Shown piece after piece: positions 30,413 to 39,527 of a DNA stretch of 64,000 nucleotides. The translations under genes and the position numbers were made by a program. Position 1 is the stretch's first letter. Every line of letters begins with the position of its first letter. The DNA is taken from NCBI GenBank assembly GCA_021156365.1, contig JAJNDK010000008.1:124001-188000 (forward strand), in the 5' to 3' direction. The DNA comes from Bacteroidota bacterium. GTDB taxonomy: Bacteria; Bacteroidota; Bacteroidia; B-17B0; Aurantibacillaceae. The notes under the pieces were generated by a model. That model was given only the letters and a program-made list of their open reading frames with translations. It was not told the DNA's origin and made no database searches.

Positions 30413-33364
30413 TTATAATTTGATAAAGCTCTTTACAAATATAGAGGTGCTGGTAAACACTTTCAGGTAATAAACGCCACTCAAAGTGCTGGTGTATTTA
30501 ACGTCCAGAAGATTTTCGGAAGAGCCGGTGACCTGGTAATTTTCTGCAGCGATCATACGACCAAGGTTATCATATATTTCGACTTTTACGTTCTTCATGT
30601 CTGCTTCTCCCGGCAAACTAACCGAGAACATGCCTTCATTCGGGTTGGGGAAAATCTGCATCTCACCATTGGAAGAGGATGTGGATTCGATAGAAGCAGT
30701 GGCATCGGTTGGATTAGCAAGACGAAGGGTTGAGCAGGGAGCATAACTCGTTGTATTGGGCTTGAAAGCATAAAGATTCGAAACAAAGCTAAGTCCCGTA
30801 TGCCTGAAGGTGAGTAAATGCTGCTGCTTTGAATATTTGTCCGTATTTAAAAACATATAGTTATCATAGATGGCAGAGCCTTTTGGTATGCTCCAGTCCG
30901 AAATAATGGAATTATATGTTCCATCCCATTCTACAGCATAGGTAGACGGATTAAAATTAAACGCCACACAATAATTTGCGTTGATCCCAAGAATTTCATC
31001 ATAGTTATCCGAATCAAAATTTCCTACCTGCAAATTACCCCGATATGCTCCCATTCCTGAAGTATTACCTGTTGCATCATACCACTTTGCGATCCATTTG
31101 CCATCAGCTACATTTCGTTTAAACAAGGCCATTGGAGTGCCAGCGCCAGGCTGTATACCGAGCAATTCTGTCATTCCGTCTCCATCAAAATCACCGGTAA
31201 CAAATTTTGATATATACGGAGTCAAGGCGCTGATTTCATAGCCCGGATTTGAGTTTGGTACCGTGCTATTACTATACTGACTGCATACCCAGGCATGATT
31301 GGTATATTCAAAGGAAGCTACATAACCACCAGAATTTACACCAATTATCAGATCTCTACCCAGGCCGTTGAAATTGCCTGTTACAACATTGCTCGAATAA
31401 TATCCCAGTCCCGATAAGTTACTCATATTTCCCATATTGGAATCCCAGAAATGCCAGTCGTTATCCGTACCAAAATAAAAAGAAGTGGTCCAGCTGCCCA
31501 CACTGATAATATCATCCCTGCCGTTACCGTCAAAATCACCAACCACAAAATTATTGCGATATGGATATGTGAGGCTACTTGAGTTGCTGTTATTGTCCCA
31601 CAATACTTTCCAGCCCGCCCTTAAAATATACTGGCTGTTTGTATTATAGGGTGGATCCAATACAAATTTTTCGCTATAGGTAAGCACTGCCATACGATCG
31701 GTGTTAACACCCGCTGCGCTATATTTTATACAGAAAAGATCTTCCTGTCCGTCGCCGTTAAAATCGCCCTTATAGAACTTGTCAACATCGGATAAAATCC
31801 AATCTTTGGTGGGATCATCAACGACCTCCAGTTTATTGAAAGAACCATTTGTGCCTTGCTTGACCCAATTGTTACGGTTGATCTTTGTAAGGTTATAGGT
31901 TTGTAAGGACGGAAGCCCCCCTGCTTGCCTGTAATCAAGATTGGAATACCCAGGATAGGTGATAGTCAAACTAACAATCGGGTATCCATGTGTATTGACA
32001 CTGAAATCCCCCACTGTTCCGGCAGAAGCTTCTTTTGCATATGTTCTGTAGGTATGACTTCCATCCGATGCTATGATCAGCGCATTGGCAATTCCAACAT
32101 TGTTCTCGTCTTTTACCGAACCCGTAAATAATCCTGAGCTTCCCTGTTGAAATGTGTAGTAATTTGATGGCCTGGCGCAGTTACTCGCATTCATAGACAT
32201 ACCCTGGTAAGTGGGGGCAGTGTTTTTTAATCCATCAAATGCTGCTCCTACGGGTTTCTTCACCTGGCCGGCCAGTGTGTTAGGAGGGCCGAGATATGTT
32301 TTATAGGTTCCCATATAATCCCCACCTGGATAATTCCCATGCATATCCTGGAAAAGCCACCAGGAATACCCTTTACAATTGCAATTTACCGATAAGGGTG
32401 CCGTAGTGCTTGCGAAAGTTGCCTGGTCTGTCTCTGTTCCGATCTTATGGTCCGGGTCATTGCTATCTCCATAGATGGCAGGATTGGAACTCCCACCGAA
32501 GCCTGTTTCACCTATGATCCAGGGAAGCCGGGTTGTTTTTCCCGACCAATAATTATATACTTTCATGTAATCGAGGCTGGTATTTATGTAGTCGGTGTAA
32601 GGATAAATATGATACGAAACGAAATCAATGGGCATCAATTCGTAATCATACGCATATGAATCAGGATAGGTGCCTATTGTTATTAAATGATTCTGGTCCG
32701 CTTTCCTGATAGAGCTGCACCATTCTGCAATAACCTTGGAAAGCTGGTATTTTTCAGTTGTTATACCGCGTGTGGTATGAAGCAAATTTTCCGGCTCATT
32801 ATAGAGATCGTAAGCCATAATAGCCGGTTGATTCTTAAAATGATCTGCGAATGTATACAGGAAGTTTTTAAAGGTCTCATTTTGTGTAAACTCCCCTCGA
32901 CCGGATGCCATCAGTAAAATTACTCTCATGCCTTTGTCGTTGAATAAAGCCATGAGCTGATCCATCAATAGAAAATACTGGGTTTGATCAGGCATCGGCC
33001 AAGGATACACCCCACCAAGCACGGCGTCGGTTAATCGTACCTCCGTAAAACCCATATCTTTCATTTTTTGCAGATCGTCCGTTAGTTTATCGAGGGCTTG
33101 CTGCCTGTTAAGATAAACCTCGGAAGCCTGCAAATTCGGCGAAATATAATACTGATCCCCGGGAAGAGTATAATCTTTCGCAAACGAAAGCTTATAGTTG
33201 CAAACCATTGGCCGGTAAGTGCTCCCGTTCACACTGAAGCCACATGTACTGTTCACGGTGGCAAAGGTTTGTGACCTGAGATCATTGGTAATGGCAGAAG
33301 TGCAGGTTATCAATACAATCAGCAGTATCAGCTTACTACTTTTTAAGGTTTTAGTCAGACTCAT
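30413..33364 (-). CDS. Secreted glycoside hydrolase (clan A type) with FG-GAP repeats and T9SS signal
   Basis: The frame begins at 33391, but a TATGTTTG promoter covers that codon, so the ATG at 33364 is chosen; it begins a signal peptide (MSLTKTLKSSKLILLIVLIT). 983 residues: a TIM-barrel catalytic domain (about 30-390) with YDLYNEPENLL (acid/base Glu after Asn, as in GH5/clan A) and WIIGETGFGG (nucleophile Glu at a strand end); a carboxypeptidase-regulatory-like domain (TGSVKDENNVGIANALI); four to five FG-GAP/VCBS repeats with D-F-D-G-D/N-G-x-x-D/E Ca2+ loops; and a type A sorting domain (MQIFPNPNEGMFSVSL ... IYDNLGRMIA). The substrate is a beta-linked polysaccharide by family; which one cannot be told. 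Confidence 0.88.
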   Translation of the reverse strand: MSLTKTLKSSKLILLIVLITCTSAITNDLRSQTFATVNSTCGFSVNGSTYRPMVCNYKLSFAKDYTLPGDQYYISPNLQASEVYLNRQQALDKLTDDLQKMKDMGFTEVRLTDAVLGGVYPWPMPDQTQYFLLMDQLMALFNDKGMRVILLMASGRGEFTQNETFKNFLYTFADHFKNQPAIMAYDLYNEPENLLHTTRGITTEKYQLSKVIAEWCSSIRKADQNHLITIGTYPDSYAYDYELMPIDFVSYHIYPYTDYINTSLDYMKVYNYWSGKTTRLPWIIGETGFGGSSNPAIYGDSNDPDHKIGTETDQATFASTTAPLSVNCNCKGYSWWLFQDMHGNYPGGDYMGTYKTYLGPPNTLAGQVKKPVGAAFDGLKNTAPTYQGMSMNASNCARPSNYYTFQQGSSGLFTGSVKDENNVGIANALIIASDGSHTYRTYAKEASAGTVGDFSVNTHGYPIVSLTITYPGYSNLDYRQAGGLPSLQTYNLTKINRNNWVKQGTNGSFNKLEVVDDPTKDWILSDVDKFYKGDFNGDGQEDLFCIKYSAAGVNTDRMAVLTYSEKFVLDPPYNTNSQYILRAGWKVLWDNNSNSSSLTYPYRNNFVVGDFDGNGRDDIISVGSWTTSFYFGTDNDWHFWDSNMGNMSNLSGLGYYSSNVVTGNFNGLGRDLIIGVNSGGYVASFEYTNHAWVCSQYSNSTVPNSNPGYEISALTPYISKFVTGDFDGDGMTELLGIQPGAGTPMALFKRNVADGKWIAKWYDATGNTSGMGAYRGNLQVGNFDSDNYDEILGINANYCVAFNFNPSTYAVEWDGTYNSIISDWSIPKGSAIYDNYMFLNTDKYSKQQHLLTFRHTGLSFVSNLYAFKPNTTSYAPCSTLRLANPTDATASIESTSSSNGEMQIFPNPNEGMFSVSLPGEADMKNVKVEIYDNLGRMIAAENYQVTGSSENLLDVKYTSTLSGVYYLKVFTSTSIFVKSFIKL

Positions 33365-33384
33365 AATTTTAAATTTAATTTCCC

Positions 33385-33392
33385 CAAACATA
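33385..33392 (-). promoter_or_regulatory. -7 promoter element TATGTTTG
   Basis: CAAACATA on the plus strand, 20 bases upstream of the ATG at 33364. It decides the start of the glycoside hydrolase. Confidence 0.7.
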
Positions 33393-33591
33393 GCTACATC
33401 TCAGGAATCCATTTAATACGTTTTAGCGGAATGCGTGTTCAGGTTAATAAGTGGTCGGTTCCTCTGAGTAAACTATACGAAAAATTTTGTGGGGTTAAAA
33501 CAAGAATCTCCTAAACCGATTAAACTTCATTTTTTAACGATTAATTAACTTTTTCTTTCGTTTAAATTTTGATTAGTCGGCAGGAAAGGTA

Positions 33592-33599
33592 TACTTTTG
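33592..33599 (+). promoter_or_regulatory. -7 promoter element TACTTTTG with -33 TTTTG
   Basis: A TAnnTTTG box with TTTTG (33567-33571) 20 bases upstream, a good fit to the two-part Bacteroidota promoter. It covers the upstream TTG codon and supports the ATG at 33618. Confidence 0.75.
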
Positions 33600-33617
33600 C
33601 AAAAAATTTCTATTAAC

Positions 33618-33845
33618 ATGAATTACTTCGAAAACATCTATCTCGGCAAAAAGTCCGACAACAAAGCGCTGCAGACCAGCAAAAAGCTGCAAAAACTACT
33701 TGGTTCCAAAGCATTGAACAGCTCTACCGATTCTAAAAAACTGACTGCCGGCGACTTCAAAAAAATGCAACCAACTGCTATGAAAACATGTAAAATCGCC
33801 GAGATCGACTTTGACAATTACATCCGTCCATACGAGATCATCTAA
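33618..33845 (+). CDS. Small basic protein, 75 aa, unknown
   Basis: The frame is open from a TTG at 33597, but that codon lies in the promoter, so the ATG at 33618 (MNYFENIYLGKKSDNKALQT) is used. The product is lysine-rich, with two basic helices (NKALQTSKKLQKLLGSKAL and GDFKKMQPTAMKTCKI) and an acidic-aromatic end (EIDFDNYIRPYEII). No family recognised and no signal peptide. It forms a compact unit: a strong two-part promoter, a short leader, one gene and a terminator, as expected for a well-expressed small protein. Confidence 0.65.
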   Translation: MNYFENIYLGKKSDNKALQTSKKLQKLLGSKALNSSTDSKKLTAGDFKKMQPTAMKTCKIAEIDFDNYIRPYEII

Positions 33846-33866
33846 TTGATTATCAGAGACTAAAAA

Positions 33867-33900
33867 GAAAAGGCATTCGTTAGAAGCGAGTGCTTTTTTT
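33867..33900 (+). terminator. Terminator of the small basic protein gene
   Basis: GCATTCG (33873-33879) pairs with CGAGTGC (33887-33893) with one G-T pair; an A-run precedes and seven T follow. Confidence 0.8.
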
Positions 33901-33995
33901 GTGCCCCTGATCTTCCGGGAAAATCTTTATTCAAATGTATCTGAATCCATAGAATTAATTAACTTGCAAACTATTTTTAGCTACAAACTAACGGT

Positions 33996-36900
33996 ATGAG
34001 TGAACGAATATTACGCGCCCTTATGCAGCTTTTTGCCATCATTGCAAAAGTTGATGGGGTAACCAATACAGGGCGCAGCATTGTACAATCTTTTCTCAAG
34101 CAACAGCTCACCCAGGAATTAGTTGACCGTTATCTTGCATTGTTTGATGAATACCTCGAAAGCCATCACCAGGTTTCCAAAAAGAAAGATGGTACCGCCA
34201 AACGTACATCCGTAAATTCGGTTAAGGTTTTAAAGATCTGTACAGAGATCAACAAAGAGCTGGAGCAGAACCAGAAGGTGATCGTGCTCATTCGTTTATT
34301 GGAATTCATCTACTCTTCTGCCGAGATCTCCGAACAGGAATACGATTTCGTTTCTACTGTAGCCGATACTTTCAACATTCCATTCGAAGAGTTCAAACAG
34401 CTGAAATCATTTGTTGAAGACAATGCCACCATATTTCCTGATGCCGCTCACTTGTTGGTAATGAACAACGTGCCCGACACCGGGAAAGAAAACACCAAGC
34501 ACCTATATTGCGATCAGTTCAACACAGATGTAGAGATCTGGGTGATGGACATTCCGAGCGTGAGTATGTATGTGATGAAGCTGGTAGGCAGCCAGGACCT
34601 GATGCTGAACGGTCAGGCCATCGCACCCGGCAAGATAAATATCTTTACACCGGGTTCTTCTATCCGGAGCACAAAAGTAAAACCGATCTATTACAGTGAT
34701 GTAATTTCCAAATTCCTTTCCGATAAAACACAATCCAAAATATCTTTCGTTGCCAAGGATCTCGATTACAAATTCAAAAGCGGTAATTTAGGTTTACGCA
34801 ACATCAACATTGCCGAAGAAAGCGGCAAGCTGATCGGTATTATGGGTGGTTCGGGTGCAGGTAAATCTACCCTGCTGAATGTGCTGAACGGACAGGAAAC
34901 CCCAAGTGGCGGCGGTGTATACATCAACGGCATCAATATTCATACAGAGAAAAACAAGATCGAAGGTGTGATCGGACACGTATCGCAGGATGACCTTTTG
35001 ATAGAAGAGCTTACCGTATACCAAAATCTTTTTTATAACGCCAAATTGTGTTTCGGTCATCTGAGCGATGAAGTGATCCACGACATGGTAATGAAAACAC
35101 TGACTGATCTTGGTTTGGAACACCGCAAGGATCTTAAAGTGGGATCGCCACTGGAAAAAACTATTTCCGGCGGGCAGCGTAAACGTTTGAATATAGGTCT
35201 GGAGCTTATTCGTGAGCCGGCTGTATTGTTTGTGGATGAGCCTACTTCAGGTTTATCATCCCGCGATTCGGAGAACATTATGGATTTGCTGAAAGAGCTC
35301 GCCCTGAAGGGGAAGCTTGTATTCGTTGTGATCCATCAGCCATCTTCGGACATCTTTAAAATGTTCGACAAGCTGAAGATCCTCGATGTGGGCGGATACC
35401 CGGTGTATTATGGAAATCCGGTGGATGCCGTGATCTATTTCAAACGACTGGTAAACCACGTGAACTCCGAAGAGAGCGAGTGTGTAAGCTGCGGTAACGT
35501 AAACCCGGAGCTGATCTTCAACATTATCGAAACAAAAGTAGTAGATGAATACGGTAACCAAACGAGCACGCGTAAATTCACGCCAAGCGAATGGAACTCA
35601 CATTACACCGAGCTCATCGAGAGCAAGCTGGAAAAAGTAGAAGAACAAAGCACCACCCCGGAAAGCACGCTGAAGATCCCTACCAAGATCAAGCAGTTCC
35701 TCGTGTTCATGATCCGCGATGTAAAATCCAAGCTGACCAATACACAGTACATGGCTATCGGTTTGCTGGAAGCACCGGTGCTTGCATTTGTTCTTGCTTT
35801 CCTGGTTCGTTATTTCAATACGGATGATGAGGATTCGGTAGGATATGTTTTCAATAAGAATGAGAACATGCCCGCTTATATGTTCATGAGCGTAGTGGTA
35901 GCATTGTTTATCGGTCTTACCGTTTCTGCCGAAGAGATCATCAAGGACCGTAAGATCCTGAAACGTGAATCCTTCCTGAACCTGAGCCGCAGCAGTTACC
36001 TGATCTCAAAGATCACTATTATGTTCACCTTGTCTGCTATCCAGACACTTTTATTCGTACTTGTTGGAAATGCAGTGATGGGCGTGCAGGGCATGTGGCT
36101 GGATTACTGGCTGATCCTCTTTACTACTTCCTGTTTTGCCAATATGTTAGGATTGAATATTTCGGCGAGCTTCAACAGCGCCGTTACGATCTATATCCTC
36201 ATTCCTTTCCTCATCATTCCGCAGTTATTGCTGAGCGGTGTGATCGTGAAATTTGACAAGCTGAACCCGGTGCTGGCGAAACAAGGCAGCGTGCCGCTGG
36301 TAGGTGAAATGATGACATCCCGCTGGGCATACGAAGCTTTGGCAGTAAATCAATTCAAGAGCAATGCTTCTTTCAAACCATTCTACAAATTCGAAAAAGC
36401 CATTTCGGAAGCGGAATACAAAAAGAACTACTGGAAAGACGAGATCGATAAAAAACTGACAAGTATTGAGAAGGAGATCGGCGATCCTGCAAAAAAGGAA
36501 AAACTGGTAGCAGATGTAGCATTGGTAAAAAATGAATTGGCAAAAGAAGGCAAGCTGCATCCGAAGATCAAATACAAAGATATTGACAAGCTGGATCCTG
36601 CCACCATCGACAAGGCTACACTCAATGGGATCCGGAATTTCCTGAATAGTTCTTTCAAAGATTATTACCTGGGTCGCGACCGCAAAGCAAGAACGGAAAA
36701 AGATGCGATCGTTTTGAAGATGACAAGAACCGCGGAGCAAAAGGCGCACTTCATCGAAATGAAAGACAATTATGAGAATGAAGCGCTGTCACACCTGATG
36801 CTGAATGATAATGACCTGGGACCGAAATGCCTGGAGAAAGACGGACAGCTGATCCAGCGGGTGGATCCGATCTACCTGAACCCGGATAAAAATGACGGGC

Positions 36901-37094
36901 GCGCACATTTCCTTGCACCGAATAAAAAGCTTTTCGGAAAGTTCTTCCCTACTTTCTGGTTCAATATCTGTGTGATCTGGATCTTCTCTATTGCATTAAT
37001 GGTAACCCTGTATTTTGACGTGCTGAAGAAATTTTTAGACCTGTTGGGCGCTTTAATGGACAAGCTGCCGTTTGGGAAAAAGAAAAAGGCGTAG
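33996..37094 (+). CDS. ABCG-type ABC transporter with TerB-like N-terminal domain
   Basis: 1032 residues. Residues 1-145 are helical with a TerB-like pattern (LFAIIAKVDGVTNTGR, LLEFIYSSAEISEQEYDFV). Residues 165-235 form a small beta domain (LNGQAIAPGKINIFTPGSSIR) with an FHA-like look. The ATPase domain (about 250-470) has Walker A GGSGAGKST (284-292), signature ISGGQRKRLNI, Walker B VLFVDEPTSGLSS and the H-loop VIHQPSSDIF. Five membrane helices follow from about 585, then a soluble loop of about 200 residues, and a sixth helix before a Lys-rich tail. ATPase before membrane domain is the ABCG/White order, exporting lipids or drugs in eukaryotes; the substrate here is unknown. I saw no partner gene. 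Confidence 0.88.
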   Translation: MSERILRALMQLFAIIAKVDGVTNTGRSIVQSFLKQQLTQELVDRYLALFDEYLESHHQVSKKKDGTAKRTSVNSVKVLKICTEINKELEQNQKVIVLIRLLEFIYSSAEISEQEYDFVSTVADTFNIPFEEFKQLKSFVEDNATIFPDAAHLLVMNNVPDTGKENTKHLYCDQFNTDVEIWVMDIPSVSMYVMKLVGSQDLMLNGQAIAPGKINIFTPGSSIRSTKVKPIYYSDVISKFLSDKTQSKISFVAKDLDYKFKSGNLGLRNINIAEESGKLIGIMGGSGAGKSTLLNVLNGQETPSGGGVYINGINIHTEKNKIEGVIGHVSQDDLLIEELTVYQNLFYNAKLCFGHLSDEVIHDMVMKTLTDLGLEHRKDLKVGSPLEKTISGGQRKRLNIGLELIREPAVLFVDEPTSGLSSRDSENIMDLLKELALKGKLVFVVIHQPSSDIFKMFDKLKILDVGGYPVYYGNPVDAVIYFKRLVNHVNSEESECVSCGNVNPELIFNIIETKVVDEYGNQTSTRKFTPSEWNSHYTELIESKLEKVEEQSTTPESTLKIPTKIKQFLVFMIRDVKSKLTNTQYMAIGLLEAPVLAFVLAFLVRYFNTDDEDSVGYVFNKNENMPAYMFMSVVVALFIGLTVSAEEIIKDRKILKRESFLNLSRSSYLISKITIMFTLSAIQTLLFVLVGNAVMGVQGMWLDYWLILFTTSCFANMLGLNISASFNSAVTIYILIPFLIIPQLLLSGVIVKFDKLNPVLAKQGSVPLVGEMMTSRWAYEALAVNQFKSNASFKPFYKFEKAISEAEYKKNYWKDEIDKKLTSIEKEIGDPAKKEKLVADVALVKNELAKEGKLHPKIKYKDIDKLDPATIDKATLNGIRNFLNSSFKDYYLGRDRKARTEKDAIVLKMTRTAEQKAHFIEMKDNYENEALSHLMLNDNDLGPKCLEKDGQLIQRVDPIYLNPDKNDGRAHFLAPNKKLFGKFFPTFWFNICVIWIFSIALMVTLYFDVLKKFLDLLGALMDKLPFGKKKKA

Positions 37095-37099
37095 CTTTG
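37092..37099 (+). promoter_or_regulatory. -7 promoter element TAGCTTTG
   Basis: Matches TAnnTTTG, overlaps the stop of the transporter gene, and lies 8 bases before the ATG at 37108. Confidence 0.55.
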
Positions 37100-37107
37100 C
37101 GCCGCCT

Positions 37108-37944
37108 ATGAAAAAACTACTCTCTTACAGCCTCCTTCTTTGGAGCGCTGTTTCCTTTGCTCAATTCGACACTCTTGTACTTGTTAATGGCAGCAGAAAA
37201 GCTGTTATCCTAAAAGAGATTGGTGATAAAGATGTAAAGTACAAACTTCCTGCAGATTCATTGGGCAGTATCTATGTCATCAAAAAAAAGATGATCGAGA
37301 AATTTATTCTTAAAAACGGGTGCATCGATCTGAAAGAACAGGGATACGAAAACTGTGAGAAAGATCCGACTTTTGGTGTAATACAAGATAAAGATTTTAG
37401 CCGGGTAATTGTCAGCACTGATATAATGCAGTTTACGATTCGACATTTTCAGGCAAATACAGAATATATTTTAAAAAACAGAAAAGCAGGCTTGGAATTT
37501 TTTTATAATATTCATTTCAGTGACGAGTTCATTGACATCCGAGTAAACCCGGTAAGAAGTGGCGGCAAAGGGAATTATTATAAATATAATTACTATGGCT
37601 TTAATATAAAAATATATCCTTATGCACATAAAAAAGCTACTTATTGGCTGGCCTTCGGATCCGAAATGGGTAAAGCAACTACTAAGATTACCGCAAATGC
37701 TATGATACCCGCTTATTGGGATCCTTACATATTTGTTCCTTTAGGCGCTCAAACAACTACTAAATATGAAACAAACTACTATGGCTACCATATAAATACA
37801 GGTTTCAATTTCAGACCAAGTAAACATTTTATTTTACAAACAAATATAGGTCTGGGATTAAACCAATTTATAAATCCACTTACAAAAAAAGCAGATATCT
37901 CTGCTAAATATTCTTTGGGCCTGATGCTTGGCTTCGCTCTTTAA
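37108..37944 (+). CDS. Outer-membrane beta-barrel protein, 278 aa
   Basis: The start chosen is the ATG at 37108, which begins a signal peptide (MKKLLSYSLLLWSAVSFAQ, cleavage after FAQ); the longer frame from 37072 overlaps the transporter gene. After a periplasmic part (DTLVLVNGSRKAVILKEIGDKDVKYK), the second half alternates polar and hydrophobic/aromatic residues as barrel strands (YYKYNYYGFNIKIYPYAHK, NYYGYHINTGFNFRPSKHF) and ends YSLGLMLGFAL, typical of outer-membrane barrels though without a final Phe/Trp. Function unknown. The coding sequence looks AT-richer than its neighbours by eye, which may mean recent gain. Confidence 0.75.
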   Translation: MKKLLSYSLLLWSAVSFAQFDTLVLVNGSRKAVILKEIGDKDVKYKLPADSLGSIYVIKKKMIEKFILKNGCIDLKEQGYENCEKDPTFGVIQDKDFSRVIVSTDIMQFTIRHFQANTEYILKNRKAGLEFFYNIHFSDEFIDIRVNPVRSGGKGNYYKYNYYGFNIKIYPYAHKKATYWLAFGSEMGKATTKITANAMIPAYWDPYIFVPLGAQTTTKYETNYYGYHINTGFNFRPSKHFILQTNIGLGLNQFINPLTKKADISAKYSLGLMLGFAL

Positions 37945-37978
37945 TAGCGTTACAGTCAATGAACAAATTCTCTTTTTT

Positions 37979-38131
37979 ATGTCGGTGTGCTTTGGAGAAT
38001 CTCAAACACTTCTATTATACATGGTAGATGTAAATCTCGGAGTGAATCTTTTAATATTGCCAGGGCCAACTCCATTTGAAAGCTATTCCCGGAAATATGG
38101 GTTTGGTCTGATCACAGGTATTTCTTTCTAA
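37979..38131 (+). pseudogene. Possible relic: 3' end of a second beta-barrel gene
   Basis: A 50-codon frame after the barrel gene encodes a peptide ending GVNLLILPGPTPFESYSRKY and then GFGLITGISF. Strand-like alternation and a terminal Phe are what a barrel protein's last strands look like. There is no signal peptide or body of a gene upstream, so it may be what remains after deletion of a paralogue. A chance ORF cannot be excluded. Confidence 0.3.
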
Positions 38132-38162
38132 GCTAATTTTACCGTTATCTGCTAATTTCCCG

Positions 38163-38170
38163 TACTTTTG
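38163..38170 (+). promoter_or_regulatory. -7 promoter element TACTTTTG
   Basis: A TAnnTTTG box ending 5 bases before the ATG at 38176, implying a leaderless or nearly leaderless mRNA. Confidence 0.5.
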
Positions 38171-38175
38171 TTACC

Positions 38176-39420
38176 ATGGCATCACTGGTAAGCGAAAACG
38201 TAAAAGTAGCCTTTGCTTCGATCAAATCGCAGGCCTTGCGTACGGTACTTACTATTGTGATCATCGCATTCGGGATCATGGCTTTGGTTGCTATTCTTTC
38301 CCTTATTGATATCATCAAGTCTTCTATCAACAGTAATTTCAGCAATCTCGGCGCCAATACCTTTACCATCCGAAACCGTGAGACCAGCGTTAAGATAGGC
38401 AGAGGCGGAAAGAAACCGAAAAAATACCGCAGCATCAGCTACGAAGAAGCCATGAAATTCAAGAAGGATTTTAATTTCCCGGCTACGGTCTCTGTGTCCA
38501 CCATGGCTTCCTTCAGTGCCAAGCTAAGCTACGGCTCCAAAAAATCCAATCCCAACATCCAGGTATTCGGCAGCGACGAGAATTATATATTGGCATCAGG
38601 CTATGAGCTGGAAGACGGAAGGAATTTCAGTGAGACCGAGATCATTTCGGGAACGCCCTTAGTGGTTATCGGCCAGGAAATAAAAACTACTTTTTTCAAT
38701 GAAGGCGAAAGCCCCGTCAACAAAACACTGCGCATCGGTAGCGGCAAATACAAGATCATTGGGGTGCTCAAGGCGAAAGGCTCCAGCATGGGCTTTGGTG
38801 GCGATAAGATCTGTGTGATCCCGATCCAGAATGCACGGCAATATTTTTCCGTTCCCAATGCTACTTTCACGATTAATGTGCTTTGCAACAATATACAGCA
38901 AATGAATATTGCCATTGGTGAAGCCACAGGAATATTCCGGCAGATCCGTGGTGTGGAGCTGCCGGAGGGTGATAATTTTGAGATCAGTAAATCGGACAGC
39001 ATTGCCAATATGCTGAATGATAAACTGCATCTGTTTAATTTGGGCGCTACTGTTCTGGGCTTTATTATTTTGCTCGGATCCGCAGTGGGTTTGATGAACA
39101 TCATGCTGGTATCCGTTACGGAACGTACCAAGGAGATCGGCATCCGGAAAGCATTAGGCGCTACACAGAAAACGATCCGCAACCAGTTCCTGATGGAATC
39201 CATCGTGATCTGCCTGCTCGGAGGTGTGTTCGGCATACTCTTCGGGATCATTATCGGCAACGGGCTTTCCTTAGGTGTTTTTAAGATCGGCTTCTACATG
39301 CCCTGGCACTGGATCGGTGGCGGTGTAGCCATGTGTGTTTTTGTTGGTACCATATCAGGCATCATTCCTGCAAGGCGTGCGGCGAGGTTGGATCCTATTG
39401 AGAGTTTGCGGTATGAATAA
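38176..39420 (+). CDS. MacB-type ABC transporter permease
   Basis: 414 residues with four membrane helices: one near the N-terminus (about 25-46, TVLTIVIIAFGIMALVAIL), a periplasmic MacB_PCD-like domain (about 50-280), and three near the C-terminus that form the FtsX domain (LGFIILLGSAVGLMNIMLVSVTERTKEIGIRKALGA, VICLLGGVFGILFGIIIG, GGVAMCVFVGTISGIIPARRAA). The TKEIGIRKALGA motif is the coupling-helix region that touches the ATPase. MacB systems drive export of peptides, lipoproteins or lipids across the envelope. The matching ATPase is not next to it. Confidence 0.9.
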   Translation: MASLVSENVKVAFASIKSQALRTVLTIVIIAFGIMALVAILSLIDIIKSSINSNFSNLGANTFTIRNRETSVKIGRGGKKPKKYRSISYEEAMKFKKDFNFPATVSVSTMASFSAKLSYGSKKSNPNIQVFGSDENYILASGYELEDGRNFSETEIISGTPLVVIGQEIKTTFFNEGESPVNKTLRIGSGKYKIIGVLKAKGSSMGFGGDKICVIPIQNARQYFSVPNATFTINVLCNNIQQMNIAIGEATGIFRQIRGVELPEGDNFEISKSDSIANMLNDKLHLFNLGATVLGFIILLGSAVGLMNIMLVSVTERTKEIGIRKALGATQKTIRNQFLMESIVICLLGGVFGILFGIIIGNGLSLGVFKIGFYMPWHWIGGGVAMCVFVGTISGIIPARRAARLDPIESLRYE

Positions 39421-39421
39421 T

Positions 39422-39527
39422 TTAACCCGCAATGTGCACAAAGGAAAACGCAAGGATCACAAGTTTACTATTGCAGGTCAAATCTCTTCGTGGCCTTTGC
39501 GAAAAACTTCGCGTTCTTTGCGGTTAA
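39422..39527. repeat. Fold-back element, CGCAAAG/CTTTGCG type
   Basis: The left end TTAACCCGCAA (39422-39432) is an inverted, nearly exact copy of the right end TTTGCGGTTAA (39517-39527). CAAAGG and CGCAAGG on the left answer CCTTTGCG and TTCGCG on the right. It fills the whole gap between two convergent genes, and the stop codon of pbpC lies inside its right end. Confidence 0.7.
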
